Source: CAADGN01 sp035443945
GTDB lineage: Bacteria > Planctomycetota > Phycisphaerae > Phycisphaerales > UBA1924
Direction of reading: 5' to 3'
Assembly (NCBI GenBank): GCA_035443945.1
Contig: DAOMNQ010000003.1
Coordinates: forward strand, 1-64,000
DNA: 64,000 nucleotides
A model generated the notes under the pieces. It was not told the origin of the DNA. It ran no database searches and was given only the letters and a program-made list of their open reading frames with translations. Below, piece after piece: positions 52,119 to 61,183 of this stretch (positions are counted from its first letter, which is position 1; every line of letters begins with the position of its first letter). The position numbers and the translations under genes were made by a program.

Positions 52119-54662
52119 TTACGGGCAGGCCGAGTTGTAGTCGTTCAGGAAGGCGATGAAGTCGAGCGAGTTGACGACGGTGTCGCCGTTCCAGTCCGCG
52201 CTCTTGTTCCCGGCGGTGTAGGCGTTCAGGAAGGCGATGAAGTCGAGCGAGTTCACGGTGCAGTCCTGGTTGAAGTCCGCCGGGCACAGCCGGTAGTCGA
52301 TCGGCGTCAGGTCAACGCCGGTGTTGTTGCCGTTGTTGGAATCGTTCGTCACCGTCACGATGACACCGATGTAGTACGGCCGGGGAGTCAGGCAGGGGAG
52401 CGTGAGGACGTGCGAGAAGTTCTGCGTCCCGCCGGGGGGAAGGCTGGAGTAGTTGCGGGTTCCGATCGGCGTGTCCGCCGGAGAGATGACGGTGTTCGTC
52501 GAGGCGTAGAAGGTCGCGGTGTAGGCGCCCGTGGCGAAGTCGCCGTCGTTGACGTAACTGCCCGTGACGTTGATCGTCTGGCCGGGGTAGAACGTCCCGC
52601 TTGGGGCGTCGAAGGAGGCGACGCGCAGGTCGGGGGCCTGGACGATGAGTTGCACGGCCCGGCTGTAGGAGTTGCCGTTGTTGAACGTGTCGCGGAAGAG
52701 GACGTTCGCGTTGTAGGTTCCCTTGCTCAGGGCGTTCGCGTTCGAGTTCACCGAGAGCGAGACGTTCGCCGAGCCGGGGAACAACTGCGCCTTCGCGCTC
52801 GACGTGTTGAGCCAGGACGGGAGCGAGACCACCTCGTAGACGAGCCCGACCTGGCCGTTGTTGGTGAGCGTGTAGACGCGGCTCGAGGGCGAGAACGGCC
52901 CTCCGACCGGGCCGGTGATGACGTAGGTGCTCGAGGGCGTCACCGACGACAGGTTGCCCTGCGAGTAGACGCTCGTCGCGCCGACGTGCGTGCCCCAGTC
53001 GCCGGGCTTGGCGTACTCGGCGTACAGCCAGACCTTCGAGGGACGCCCGGGGATCGAGATGTTCGCGCTGTAGTCGCCCCAGTCCATCTGGCCGCCGAAG
53101 TAGTCTCCCCAGCGGAAGCCGCCGTAACTGCCCGTGCCGGTCTTCATCAGCGACGATGCGCTGCTGAACACGCCCTTGTTGTAGTCGACGTAGCGGATTT
53201 CCGCGTTGACGCTGCCGCTGGAGCGGGAGAAGACCCAGTACGCGCTGCCGGAGTAGTCGCCCGCGACGCAGGGCATCCAGTAGAACTGTCCGGTAGAGCC
53301 GAAGTTGGACTCGAACTCAAGCCCGTGCCCGACCGCGTCGAACTTGTAGAGGCGGCAGCGCGAGGTCGCGCCGCCCTCCCACGCGATCGAGTGGCCCGTG
53401 AACAACTCGATGCCGTTGCTCCCGAGCGTGTCGCCGGTGACCACCGCAGTCATCAGGCGGGTGTCGATCGTGTCGAGGGTCTGGCCGCTCGGCTGGGCCG
53501 CGTTCGGCGGCACGGCGTAGTCCGAGACGACCGTGTCCACGCGGGTCAGTGTGTTGGTGTTGAACGCGCCCTTGAGTTTCCAGATGGTCACGCGGTTGCC
53601 GCCGCCCCAGCGGGCGTTGGGGAGCACGGCGTCCACGTTCTGCCCGCTCTCCGACCACGACCACTGCATCTTGGCCGTTCGGGGAGTCTCGGTCGTGCTG
53701 CCGTCGGCGTTGGTGAGGTTGGAGAAACTGACGGGGAACACGGTCTGTGCGTTGTAGAGTTCGGCCTTGTTCAGGAAGCGCATCCGTGCCCAGCGGAAGC
53801 CCCCCGAGAACCTGAACATGTTGCCCGCCATGGAGATGGTCGTGTTGCTGTACCCGAGGTCGAAGTAGTCGGGCCAGGATGCGTCGCCGGTCCCCCCGTC
53901 CTGGACGGAGTTGATGTCGTACCACCACCATCCGCCCGCGCCCGGCGCGCCCCACGGGATGCTGTTCGAACTGACGATCACGGCGAGCGAAGCCTCCTGC
54001 GTCGCGGTGCGGCGCTTGTGATACAGCATGACCCACCGGCCGCTCCACGGATCGAAGATCACCTTCGGGTCAAAGAGCAGGTAGTTCTCGGAAACGCCCA
54101 GGAAGTCGTGGATGTCTCGGTAGAAGATCAACTCCCCCGCGCGGTCGAAGACCGCGAAGTCGTCGTTCGTGACGGTGACCACGTAGTCGTACCCCGTCGC
54201 GAGGTCGGGGTCGGGCGGCGTCAGCCCGTTCGGGCCGGGGCCTTCGAAGTTCTGCATCAGCGGTTGCGCACGCGACCACTCGCCCGTGTCGTCGTGCGCA
54301 GGCCCGTCGTTGAACCCGCTCGGGATGAAGAGTTCGCCGACATTCGGGCGAAGCCGGCGATTCGGCATCTCCTCCTCACGCCATCCGCGCTGCCCGTCCG
54401 GCAGACCGATGCCCCCGGGAGGCCCGAAGATCGGGCGTACGCCCACCGATTCCTCGCGGAACGAGCCGTCCTCGTACCGCTCGAACGGCACGTACCCGCT
54501 CCGGGTCGGCATGGGCGGCGGCTGGACAGCCTCACGCGGCGGCGGACCGGCCTGTTTCGTCGGTACGGCGACCTGGCCAAGCGTCGCGCTCGCGGCCCCG
54601 CCAAGCGCGAGCAGCACGACGGCGGCGATCGCATGCCGTACTCCACGGTGTGTGAGCCTCAT
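52119..54662 (-). CDS. large secreted protein with CARDB and dockerin-like repeats
   Basis: Exported protein of 847 residues. The ATG at 54662 follows GGAAGGGG. The signal peptide is MRLTHRGVRHAIAAVVLLAL, cleaved near ATLGQ. The central 500 residues are aromatic-rich with blade-like segments (FDPKVIFDPWSGRWVMLYHK, YVDYNKGVFSSASSL, FRWGDYFGGQMDWGDYSANI), suggesting a beta-propeller. Residues about 676-780 form a CARDB-like domain (PDLRVASFDAPSGTFYPGQT). The C terminus (about 791-847) has two dockerin-like repeats, ADFNQDCTVNSLDFIAFLNA and ADWNGDTVVNSLDFIAFLND. Catalytic function is not evident; surface-anchored or complex-bound enzyme or binding protein. Confidence 0.87.
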   Translation of the reverse strand: MRLTHRGVRHAIAAVVLLALGGAASATLGQVAVPTKQAGPPPREAVQPPPMPTRSGYVPFERYEDGSFREESVGVRPIFGPPGGIGLPDGQRGWREEEMPNRRLRPNVGELFIPSGFNDGPAHDDTGEWSRAQPLMQNFEGPGPNGLTPPDPDLATGYDYVVTVTNDDFAVFDRAGELIFYRDIHDFLGVSENYLLFDPKVIFDPWSGRWVMLYHKRRTATQEASLAVIVSSNSIPWGAPGAGGWWWYDINSVQDGGTGDASWPDYFDLGYSNTTISMAGNMFRFSGGFRWARMRFLNKAELYNAQTVFPVSFSNLTNADGSTTETPRTAKMQWSWSESGQNVDAVLPNARWGGGNRVTIWKLKGAFNTNTLTRVDTVVSDYAVPPNAAQPSGQTLDTIDTRLMTAVVTGDTLGSNGIELFTGHSIAWEGGATSRCRLYKFDAVGHGLEFESNFGSTGQFYWMPCVAGDYSGSAYWVFSRSSGSVNAEIRYVDYNKGVFSSASSLMKTGTGSYGGFRWGDYFGGQMDWGDYSANISIPGRPSKVWLYAEYAKPGDWGTHVGATSVYSQGNLSSVTPSSTYVITGPVGGPFSPSSRVYTLTNNGQVGLVYEVVSLPSWLNTSSAKAQLFPGSANVSLSVNSNANALSKGTYNANVLFRDTFNNGNSYSRAVQLIVQAPDLRVASFDAPSGTFYPGQTINVTGSYVNDGDFATGAYTATFYASTNTVISPADTPIGTRNYSSLPPGGTQNFSHVLTLPCLTPRPYYIGVIVTVTNDSNNGNNTGVDLTPIDYRLCPADFNQDCTVNSLDFIAFLNAYTAGNKSADWNGDTVVNSLDFIAFLNDYNSACP

Positions 54663-55169
54663 CGAAATCCCCTTCCTTCCTCTTCCGCTCTGTGCCACAG
54701 AGCAACGAACGCATGGCCGCCGCAACGCGTGCAACGAGCAACGCGATCCGGCGGGCATGCGATGAACATCCCACTCAGGACGCCTCGGCAGACGATCGGT
54801 GTCGAACCGATCCGTGCGCGCACGAACGACTCCTCGAGCAAACGGAATCAGTCACGAAACTCTGAACGCGATGGCCCGCTCGAAACCCGCTCACTTCCCT
54901 CCCGGCCACCCAGACTCCGCGCACGCTACCCACTTCTCGAGTGCCCTTCAAGCCCCCGCGTGACAAGAATCGGCCCCGGTCCCATGCACGGACAGCACAT
55001 GCGGCCGGGGGGCATTCCGTAAGTCATTGGCGTACAATCGACTGCATCCTTTGAGCGCGAGTCGCACCCCACGTCCGCAGAGGCATTCGTCTTTCGTACC
55101 CCCACGGACTCGCTAGGCTTGGCCTGCCATGCGAACCACGACATCCCCATCCCGACCGGTGAGATCGCG
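54663..55169. other. 507-base divergent intergenic region without a gene
   Basis: The region separates two divergent genes and should hold both promoters. A TACAAT at about 55031 could be a -10 for the rightward gene, but no convincing -35 partner is seen. No repeat, RNA or conserved small ORF was found. Its base composition is less GC-saturated than the coding DNA around it. Confidence 0.5.
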
Positions 55170-57218
55170 ATGACCGGACCGAATCCGCCGCGCGCCGCCG
55201 TGCCCGAGCACATTCCCGTCGCCGTGCATCAGTCGAGCGTGCTCGCCGCTCGTGCCGTCGCCGCCGAGATCGCCGCCATCATCCGCGACCGGACAGCCGC
55301 CGGCCGGCGCGCCGTGCTCGGCCTGGCCACGGGCGCGACGCCCGTCGGCGTCTACAACGAACTCGTCCGTCTGCACCGCGAAGAGGGACTCAGTTTCTCC
55401 AACGTCACCGCCTTCAACCTCGACGAATACTGGCCGATGCCGCCGGAGAGCCTCCAGTCCTACCGCCGATTCATGCGCGAGCACCTCTTCGACCACGTCG
55501 ACATCGACCCCGCCCACGCGCACGTCCCCGACGGGGCCGTGCTCATCGAGCGCGTTCACCAGCATTGCGCCGACTACGAGCGGGCCATCCGCGACGCGGG
55601 CGGGATCGACCTCCAGATCCTCGGCATCGGGCGCACCGGGCACGTCGGGTTCAACGAGCCCGGCTCGCCGCGCGACAGCCGCACCCGCCTCATCACCCTC
55701 GACAAAGTCACGCGGATGGACGCCGCGAGCGACTTTTTCGGCGAATGGAACGTCCCGCGCAAGGCCGTCACCATGGGCGTCGGCACGATCCTCGACGCAC
55801 GGCGCGTCGTGCTGATGGCGTTCGGCGAGCACAAGGCGGCGATTGTCCGCCGCGCGGTGGAGGGCGAGGTCACGCCGTCCGTCGCCGCCAGTTTCCTCCA
55901 GCAACACACGGACGCCAAGTTCGTCCTCGACCCCGCGGCGGCCTCAGAACTCACTCGCTTCAAGACGCCCTGGCTGCTCGGCCCGGTCGCCCGCTTCGGC
56001 CTGACGTGGGACAACCGCCTGACGCGCCGCGCCGTCGCTTGGCTTGCACTCACGCTCCAGAAGCCCATCCTCAAACTGGTCGAGGAGGACTACAACGAGC
56101 ACGGCCTGCAGGAACTCCTCTCCGCCCGCGGCGGCGCGTACGAGATCAACATCGAAGTCTTCAAGAGCCTCCAGAAAACCATCACCGGCTGGCCGGGGGG
56201 CAAGCCGGGCAGGCCTCGCTTCGTTCCCGGGGTCGGCATCGACAACACCAACCCGCCCGACACGTTCCCCAAGCGCGTCGTCGTCTTCAGCCCCCACCCC
56301 GACGACGACGTGATCTCCATGGGCGGCACGCTCATCCGCCTCTGCGATCAGGGGCACGAGGTCCACGTCGCCTACCAGACCTCGGGCAACATCGCCGTCT
56401 TCGACGACGAGGCCGAGAAGTTCGCCGAGTTCGCGGCCGAGTTCTCACGCGAGTTCGCCCTCGACCACGCGGCGGGAACGACGCAGGCGCTCGCCGAGAG
56501 CATCCGCGGCTTCATCCGCGGCAAGACGCCCGGCGAGATCGACACGCCCGAACTCCAGCGCATCAAGGGGCTGATCCGCCGCTGCGAGGCCCGTGCCGCC
56601 GCACGCTACTCCGGCGTGCGGGCCGACCGCATCCACTTCCTCGACATGCCGTTCTACGAAACGGGCCGCGTCAAGAAGCGCCCGCTCGGCGAGGACGACG
56701 TGCGCATCGTGTCGGACCTGCTCGAGCGGATCCGCCCGCACCAGGTCTACGCGGCGGGCGACCTCTCGGACCCGCACGGCACGCACCGCGTCTGCCTCGC
56801 GGCCATCACGACCGCGCTGCGCCGCCTCGCCTCGCGCGAGTGGATGCGCGACTGCGAGGTGTGGCTCTACCGCGGCGCGTGGCAGGAGTGGGAGCCGCAC
56901 GAGATCGAGATGGCCGTCCCCCTCTCGCCCAGCGAGGTGGACCGCAAACGCATGGCCATCTTCAAGCACCAGTCGCAGAAGGACAAGGCGCTCTTCCCCG
57001 GCCCCAACGATCCACGCGAGTTCTGGCAGCGCGCCGAGGACCGCAACCGCGGCACGGCGCAACTCTACGACCGCCTCGGCCTGCCCGAGTACCAGGCCAT
57101 CGAAGGCTTCGTCCTCTGGAGGCCGAGCGAGAACGACGGCTCCCTCGCGGACCAAGCGCCGGCCAGCACGGCGAGCAGCACCGGCACGCCCGCGAACGCC
57201 GCAGCGGTGGGGGGCTGA
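55170..57218 (+). CDS. nagB: glucosamine-6-phosphate deaminase-like protein fused to PIG-L deacetylase
   Basis: Two-domain protein of 682 residues. Residues about 10-270 are NagB-like: VLGLATGATPVGVYNEL, TAFNLDEYWPM with the general-base Asp, and ILGIGRTGHVGFNEPGS. In E. coli NagB the corresponding loop reads xDGH; here Thr156 replaces that Asp while His158 and the FNEP Glu are kept. Residues about 365-650 are a PIG-L/LmbE zinc deacetylase with SPHPDDDVISMGG (374-386) and DPHGTHR (534-540). Together they suggest deacetylation of an N-acetylglucosamine-type substrate and release of ammonia from glucosamine-6-phosphate. The same fusion is known to me from Bacteroidetes. The start at ATG 55170 has GGTGAG upstream. 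Confidence 0.9.
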   Translation: MTGPNPPRAAVPEHIPVAVHQSSVLAARAVAAEIAAIIRDRTAAGRRAVLGLATGATPVGVYNELVRLHREEGLSFSNVTAFNLDEYWPMPPESLQSYRRFMREHLFDHVDIDPAHAHVPDGAVLIERVHQHCADYERAIRDAGGIDLQILGIGRTGHVGFNEPGSPRDSRTRLITLDKVTRMDAASDFFGEWNVPRKAVTMGVGTILDARRVVLMAFGEHKAAIVRRAVEGEVTPSVAASFLQQHTDAKFVLDPAAASELTRFKTPWLLGPVARFGLTWDNRLTRRAVAWLALTLQKPILKLVEEDYNEHGLQELLSARGGAYEINIEVFKSLQKTITGWPGGKPGRPRFVPGVGIDNTNPPDTFPKRVVVFSPHPDDDVISMGGTLIRLCDQGHEVHVAYQTSGNIAVFDDEAEKFAEFAAEFSREFALDHAAGTTQALAESIRGFIRGKTPGEIDTPELQRIKGLIRRCEARAAARYSGVRADRIHFLDMPFYETGRVKKRPLGEDDVRIVSDLLERIRPHQVYAAGDLSDPHGTHRVCLAAITTALRRLASREWMRDCEVWLYRGAWQEWEPHEIEMAVPLSPSEVDRKRMAIFKHQSQKDKALFPGPNDPREFWQRAEDRNRGTAQLYDRLGLPEYQAIEGFVLWRPSENDGSLADQAPASTASSTGTPANAAAVGG

Positions 57219-57221
57219 GCC

Positions 57222-58225
57222 ATGGCCGACACCGCGCCCGTCCGTGTTGGCATCATCGGCCTGGGCTTCATGGGGCGCACGCACCTGGCCGCCTACCGCT
57301 CGGCGAACGCGGCCGGGCACGCCTGCCGCGTCGTCGCCGTCGCCGACTCCGATCCGCACCGGCGCGCGGGCGAAGCCGCCATTGTCGGGAACATCGACAC
57401 CGGCGGCACAGGCGAGCGGCTCTTCGATCCGGGCGAAGTGCGGGCATATGAGCGTGCCGAGGATCTGCTCGCCGACCCCGGCATCGATCTCGTCAGCATC
57501 TGCACGCCCACGGACACGCACGTGCCGCTCGCGCTGGCCGCGATCGCCGCGGGCAGGCACGCGCTCGTGGAAAAGCCGCTCGCGGTGCGCTCCGCCGATG
57601 CCCGGCGCGTCGCCGGGGCCGCGTCCAAGGCCCGCACGCTCTGCACACCCGCCATGTGCATGCGATTCTGGCCGGCGTGGTCGTGGCTCAAGCGGGCGAT
57701 CGACTCCGGCGAGTTCGGCAGCGTGACCAGCGCGACCTTCCACCGCCTCGGCTCGCGCCCCGAATGGACGGACTTCTATGCCGACGACTCGCGCAGCGGC
57801 GGCGCGATCATCGACCTGCACATGCACGACGCCGATTTCATCCGCTGGTGCTTCGGCCCCCCGCGCGAGGTCATCGCCGCAGGCTCAACCAACCACCTCA
57901 CCACCATCTACCGCTACGACCACGTCCCCCAGGTCGTCGCCGAGGGCGGCTGGGGGCACCAGCCCGGCTTCGGCTTCCGCGTCCGCTCCGTCGTCTGCTT
58001 CGAGCACGCCACCGCCGACTTCGACCTCGCCCGCACGCCGCAGTTCCTCCTCCACCGCGGCACTGAATCGCACGCCCCGGATGTCGGCCCCCTCACCGGC
58101 TACGAAGTGCAGGCCCGCGCGATGGTGGACGCCGTCGCGGCGGCCCCTCGCCCGTCCCGGTCGAGGACGCGGTCGCCGCGCTCGAACTGCTCGAAGCGGA
58201 ACGCGAGAACTTGCTGCACAGATAG
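57222..58225 (+). CDS. Gfo/Idh/MocA family oxidoreductase with apparent frameshift
   Basis: NAD(P)-dependent sugar-type oxidoreductase, directly after the deaminase/deacetylase gene. The Rossmann motif is RVGIIGLGFMGRTHLAAY, the substrate-side catalytic Lys lies in HALVEKPLAV, and GGAIIDLHMHDADFIRWCFG holds the second conserved region. After MVDAVAAA (about 58143) the frame becomes low-complexity. One frame over, the DNA encodes SPVPVEDAVAALELLEAERE and a stop at 58223-58225, the normal family C terminus at about 334 residues. A single base is therefore missing in or beside the CCCC at 58144-58147, by mutation or sequencing error. As written, the zero-frame ORF runs on to 58442 with an unrelated tail. 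Confidence 0.85.
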
Positions 58226-58314
58226 GGCGTGGACTCCGCCACCGCGCTCGCGAACTCCATCGAGAGCCGGCGATATGTACAGGCTGCTAACATGGCGAAC
58301 AACAAGTGCGCGGC

Positions 58315-58344
58315 TTGACAGACCAATACGCGGCGTGGTATTCT
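58315..58344 (+). promoter_or_regulatory. strong sigma-70-type promoter of the four-gene set
   Basis: A consensus TTGACA (58315-58320) and TATTCT (58339-58344) are separated by 18 bases. Transcription should start near 58351, at or just before the 8-bp repeat array that carries the ribosome site. It is the best -35 match noticed in the window. Confidence 0.65.
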
Positions 58345-58352
58345 GCCCCTAT

Positions 58353-58384
58353 GGCTCGGAGGCTCGGAGGCTCGGAGGCTCGGA
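58353..58384. repeat. four tandem GGCTCGGA units spanning the ribosome site and start codon
   Basis: Four perfect 8-bp units. The junctions create GGAGG ribosome sites, the last at 58374-58378, and the final A is the first base of the ATG at 58384. An ATG at 58351 precedes the array in the same frame. Confidence 0.85.
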
Positions 58385-59547
58385 TGGCGCATCCGCACTT
58401 CTACGGTGCCATGGGCGTTGCCTTCTTTGCGTTCGCGATTGAGCACGCTGCGGGTCAGCATGATGTCGGGACGCTTCCGTGGTGGAAGCAGTCTTGGCGT
58501 GAAGCCTCTGAGTGGGCGCCAACGAACCCGATTCTCGTCACTTATGAGTCACGGGTACCCGCGGCGGTGGTGCGTCGAGGCCTTGAGCAGTGGGAGGAGG
58601 CGCTCGCTGCCGGTCCTCCCGAGGGTTTCGAGAGCAACGCCGACATGCTCCGAGAGAGACGGGCGCTCGTTGAATCAGGGAAGGATGACATAGTCATTTG
58701 GCGGCTGTGGCTTGGCAAGGACAAGCACCGCTGGACTCTGGATCGTCCTTCGACGCCCTCGCAGCCGTTCAGTGATCACGGTTTTTCGGGGAGACTTACC
58801 TGGACGCTGCAGGAAGTGGGCGGCCAGCACCGGGTATCGGTCGTTGCACCGTCTTCTGTCACCGAGCTGGGCGAGGAGGCGTCAATCGCGGGTGCCTCGG
58901 ATCGTGCTCGCAAGTACCTGTTCTTCGGCGGGATCGGCCTGGGTGCGGGCAGCGTGGTGCAGCGCACGCCCTCGGGCGCATCACAACAATCGAGTGGCCG
59001 GTGGGAGGCAGAGGCGACCGCACGAGTAGGCGAAAGAAGAATGGTATGGAAGTATGTGGGAGGGACCGACGCCGGCTCGGGACGAGCGCTGCCTGAGTCT
59101 CTTGACATGCTTCAAGTATCGCCGAGCGAGGAGCGGTACGGCGGTGCAAGGTTCGATGACTGGCGTTTGTGTGAGGTTGCAGGAACATGGATGGCGAACA
59201 GAATCGACATACTCGACGCCAGCGGCGAGATTCGTGCGCGGTGGCGGATCGTGTCCGTCGAACCGGTGTCGCAGGATCGACTGGAGGAGCTGACGCGGCT
59301 TCCCGAACGTGATGGTGTGGATGCTTTGCGCGGCGAGATTCGGATCGCGTCGCTCACCGATTACCGTCCTGAGGTTCGCCAGGCGAGCCGTGCCATGCCG
59401 GACGGCAGCGTGCTCACCTGGGCCATTGACGGTGCAAGCCGCGCCGAGGACCGTGCGTGGCTGCGCGTAGCCGGATGGACAACGCTGAGTGTGCTCTCTG
59501 GTGTGATCGTCCTGCTTGTCTGGCGTCGGTACCGGATCGGCGCATGA
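58384..59547 (+). CDS. membrane-anchored protein of unknown function
   Basis: Protein of 387 residues, not recognised. The N terminus MAHPHFYGAMGVAFFAFAIE is a signal peptide or anchor. The C terminus has one membrane helix (WTTLSVLSGVIVLLVW) followed by the basic RRYRIGA, so most of the protein should lie outside the cytoplasm with a C-terminal anchor. The extracytoplasmic part contains beta-like segments (RLTWTLQEVGGQHRVSVVAP, WRLCEVAGTWMANRIDILDA). GGAGG five bases before 58384 supports this start; the ATG at 58351 would be leaderless. Codon use is less GC-extreme than in neighbours. First gene of a probable four-gene operon; the next gene overlaps it (ATGA). Confidence 0.72.
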   Translation: MAHPHFYGAMGVAFFAFAIEHAAGQHDVGTLPWWKQSWREASEWAPTNPILVTYESRVPAAVVRRGLEQWEEALAAGPPEGFESNADMLRERRALVESGKDDIVIWRLWLGKDKHRWTLDRPSTPSQPFSDHGFSGRLTWTLQEVGGQHRVSVVAPSSVTELGEEASIAGASDRARKYLFFGGIGLGAGSVVQRTPSGASQQSSGRWEAEATARVGERRMVWKYVGGTDAGSGRALPESLDMLQVSPSEERYGGARFDDWRLCEVAGTWMANRIDILDASGEIRARWRIVSVEPVSQDRLEELTRLPERDGVDALRGEIRIASLTDYRPEVRQASRAMPDGSVLTWAIDGASRAEDRAWLRVAGWTTLSVLSGVIVLLVWRRYRIGA

Positions 59548-59978
59548 CCCTTGTGACGCATACCGTGGACCTGATGCAGAGCAGATCAATGGCACACAGG
59601 ATTTCGGCGATCGCTTGGCGTCTCGTGGCCGTGAGCGCACCGTTCGTGATCGTCGCCTCAGCAGCGGGCATCGGCTGCTACGTCCCGGGGCCTGTGTACG
59701 GGGCCTGCGAGATCAGGCCACCGACTCTCCCACCTGGGAGGTGCGCGCTCTCGTACCATAATCCTGACGCGCGGCAGGTGGACGTGAAGGAGCAGCCCGG
59801 GAAGCAGAGCTATTCTGTCAACTACGTGACCTGCGACATCTGGCACGGTGCGATCACGGGAATCGACTGCGAACCGGACGAATCGACCGGCTGGATCGTC
59901 GGTGATCCTGTCCGTGACGAGGTGCCTTCAGGCGCGAACTGCTCCCCCATTCCCGGTGGCCCTCCAGGCAATCCCTGA
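59544..59978 (+). CDS. small exported six-cysteine protein of unknown function
   Basis: Protein of 144 residues. Its ATG overlaps the previous stop (ATGA at 59544-59547), and later in-frame ATGs at 59574 and 59589 are alternatives. A hydrophobic segment (LVAVSAPFVIVASAAGIG) acts as a signal or anchor. The exported part has six cysteines (45, 55, 67, 97, 109, 133 from this start), an even number that suits three disulfides, among many Pro, Gly and Asp. No family is recognised. The MauE-like gene follows after 16 bases. Confidence 0.68.
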   Translation: MTLVTHTVDLMQSRSMAHRISAIAWRLVAVSAPFVIVASAAGIGCYVPGPVYGACEIRPPTLPPGRCALSYHNPDARQVDVKEQPGKQSYSVNYVTCDIWHGAITGIDCEPDESTGWIVGDPVRDEVPSGANCSPIPGGPPGNP

Positions 59979-59994
59979 TCGCCCGGGAAATGCC

Positions 59995-60477
59995 ATGACG
60001 AACCGCAGCCGGATCATCGTTCACTCGCTGGTGGGACTGCCAATGGCGCTGTTGGCAGCCGCGGGCGTGCTGAAGTTTGCCGATCTGACCAGTTTCGCCC
60101 GCGATCTTGATGGCTGGGATGCGGTTCCGAGCGCTCTGGTTGCTCCGGTTGCGCTCCTCGTTCCGGTCTTTGAGGTGGGTACGGCCGCCTTGTGGTTCTC
60201 GGGAACGTGGCGAGCGATCTCGCTCATATCCGGGATCGTTCTGATCACGGTCTTCAGCGCCGTGTTCGCCTACGAGTACGAGTTGGCCGCCCACGGTCCG
60301 CCAGCCTGCGCGTGCTTCGGAACGATTCTCCGTTATGAGGCCACGCGTGCGGAAGCATGGTCTGTCCTGATCCGGAACGCGGGCCTTCTGTCTGCCCTCT
60401 CCGCGGGAGCATGGTTATGGTTTGGGCAAGCATCCAGGACAACGTGTATCACAGAGCCGCTTCCAGCTGCGGATTGA
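59995..60477 (+). CDS. MauE/DoxX-like membrane protein
   Basis: Integral membrane protein of 160 residues with four hydrophobic helices (SLVGLPMALLAAAGVLKFAD, ALVAPVALLVPVFEVGTAAL, AISLISGIVLITVFSAVFAY, NAGLLSALSAGAWLWF). The motif CACFG at 105-109 matches the CxCFG of the MauE family. MauE is needed in methylotrophs for making the disulfide-rich small subunit of methylamine dehydrogenase, and relatives are thought to act in thiol redox. Here there are no other mau genes. It overlaps the start of the pseudopilin gene by about 60 bases. Confidence 0.82.
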   Translation: MTNRSRIIVHSLVGLPMALLAAAGVLKFADLTSFARDLDGWDAVPSALVAPVALLVPVFEVGTAALWFSGTWRAISLISGIVLITVFSAVFAYEYELAAHGPPACACFGTILRYEATRAEAWSVLIRNAGLLSALSAGAWLWFGQASRTTCITEPLPAAD

Positions 60478-61178
60478 GGCGTGGCTTCACGCTCGCCGAG
60501 GTTCTTGTCGTGGCGTTGCTCGTAGCGATCCTTGTCGCCCTGGCGCTACCCATGCTCGCCTCGGTTCGCGACAGCGGACGCGATTCGGTCTCGCTCTCCA
60601 ACCTGCGATCGCACGCAACCATCATCGACATGTACCGATCCGACTGGAGCGACACCTTTCCGGCGTTCATGGACCCCACGTCCGAGTTCACCACACTGGA
60701 GATTCAGGGCCACGAGTTCCGGATGCGGTACTTTGATGCCCACCATCTCTGGCAGGCCGTACTGGCCGAGTCCTACTACGACGAGAAGATCATGCACCGT
60801 TCGGTCATGAGGCCCGGAGCCGGGTGGAGCATGTCCTATTTCTACTCATGCTCGCTGATCGCCGATCCAGCGTACTGGTCGTGGGAGACGCGGCAGGGGC
60901 CGTCGCAGTGGCGAGCCGTGCGCGGACACGAAGTGTCGTATCCGTCGAAGAAGGCGGTTCTGGTGGAAAGGGAGCCGGTTACGCCGTATTTTCTAGAGCG
61001 ATATACAGGTCGTCCGTTGAACATGGGTCTTGTCGATGGCAGTGCGCGCGGCACAACAGAGCCCGGACTGGTCATGCCGCTGCGCGATGGTGAAGGCGAA
61101 TATCCCGGCACCCGCCACACGATCGGAGTGTATGGACTGCACACAGTTGGTGGTGCGCGTGGTCGCGACGTTGAGTGA
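60417..61178 (+). CDS. type II secretion pseudopilin-like protein
   Basis: Pseudopilin of 253 residues. The prepilin peptidase/methylation motif is RRGFTLAEVLVVALLVAILV, about 20 residues in, followed by LALPMLASVRDSGR and SVSLSNLRSHATIIDMYRSD. The C-terminal region has NMGLVDGSARG, the DG element of the planctomycete DUF1559-like pseudopilins. The ATG at 60417 is preferred (GGGAG eight bases before), with 60411 as alternative. The 5' 60 bases overlap the MauE-like gene, indicating translational coupling. Confidence 0.83.
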   Translation: MVWASIQDNVYHRAASSCGLRRGFTLAEVLVVALLVAILVALALPMLASVRDSGRDSVSLSNLRSHATIIDMYRSDWSDTFPAFMDPTSEFTTLEIQGHEFRMRYFDAHHLWQAVLAESYYDEKIMHRSVMRPGAGWSMSYFYSCSLIADPAYWSWETRQGPSQWRAVRGHEVSYPSKKAVLVEREPVTPYFLERYTGRPLNMGLVDGSARGTTEPGLVMPLRDGEGEYPGTRHTIGVYGLHTVGGARGRDVE

Positions 61179-61183
61179 TCGCC

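Noticed and set aside
59995..60477. A methylamine dehydrogenase (mau) locus
   Set aside because: Only a MauE-like protein is present; no MauA, MauB, MauD, MauG or cytochrome genes lie around it.
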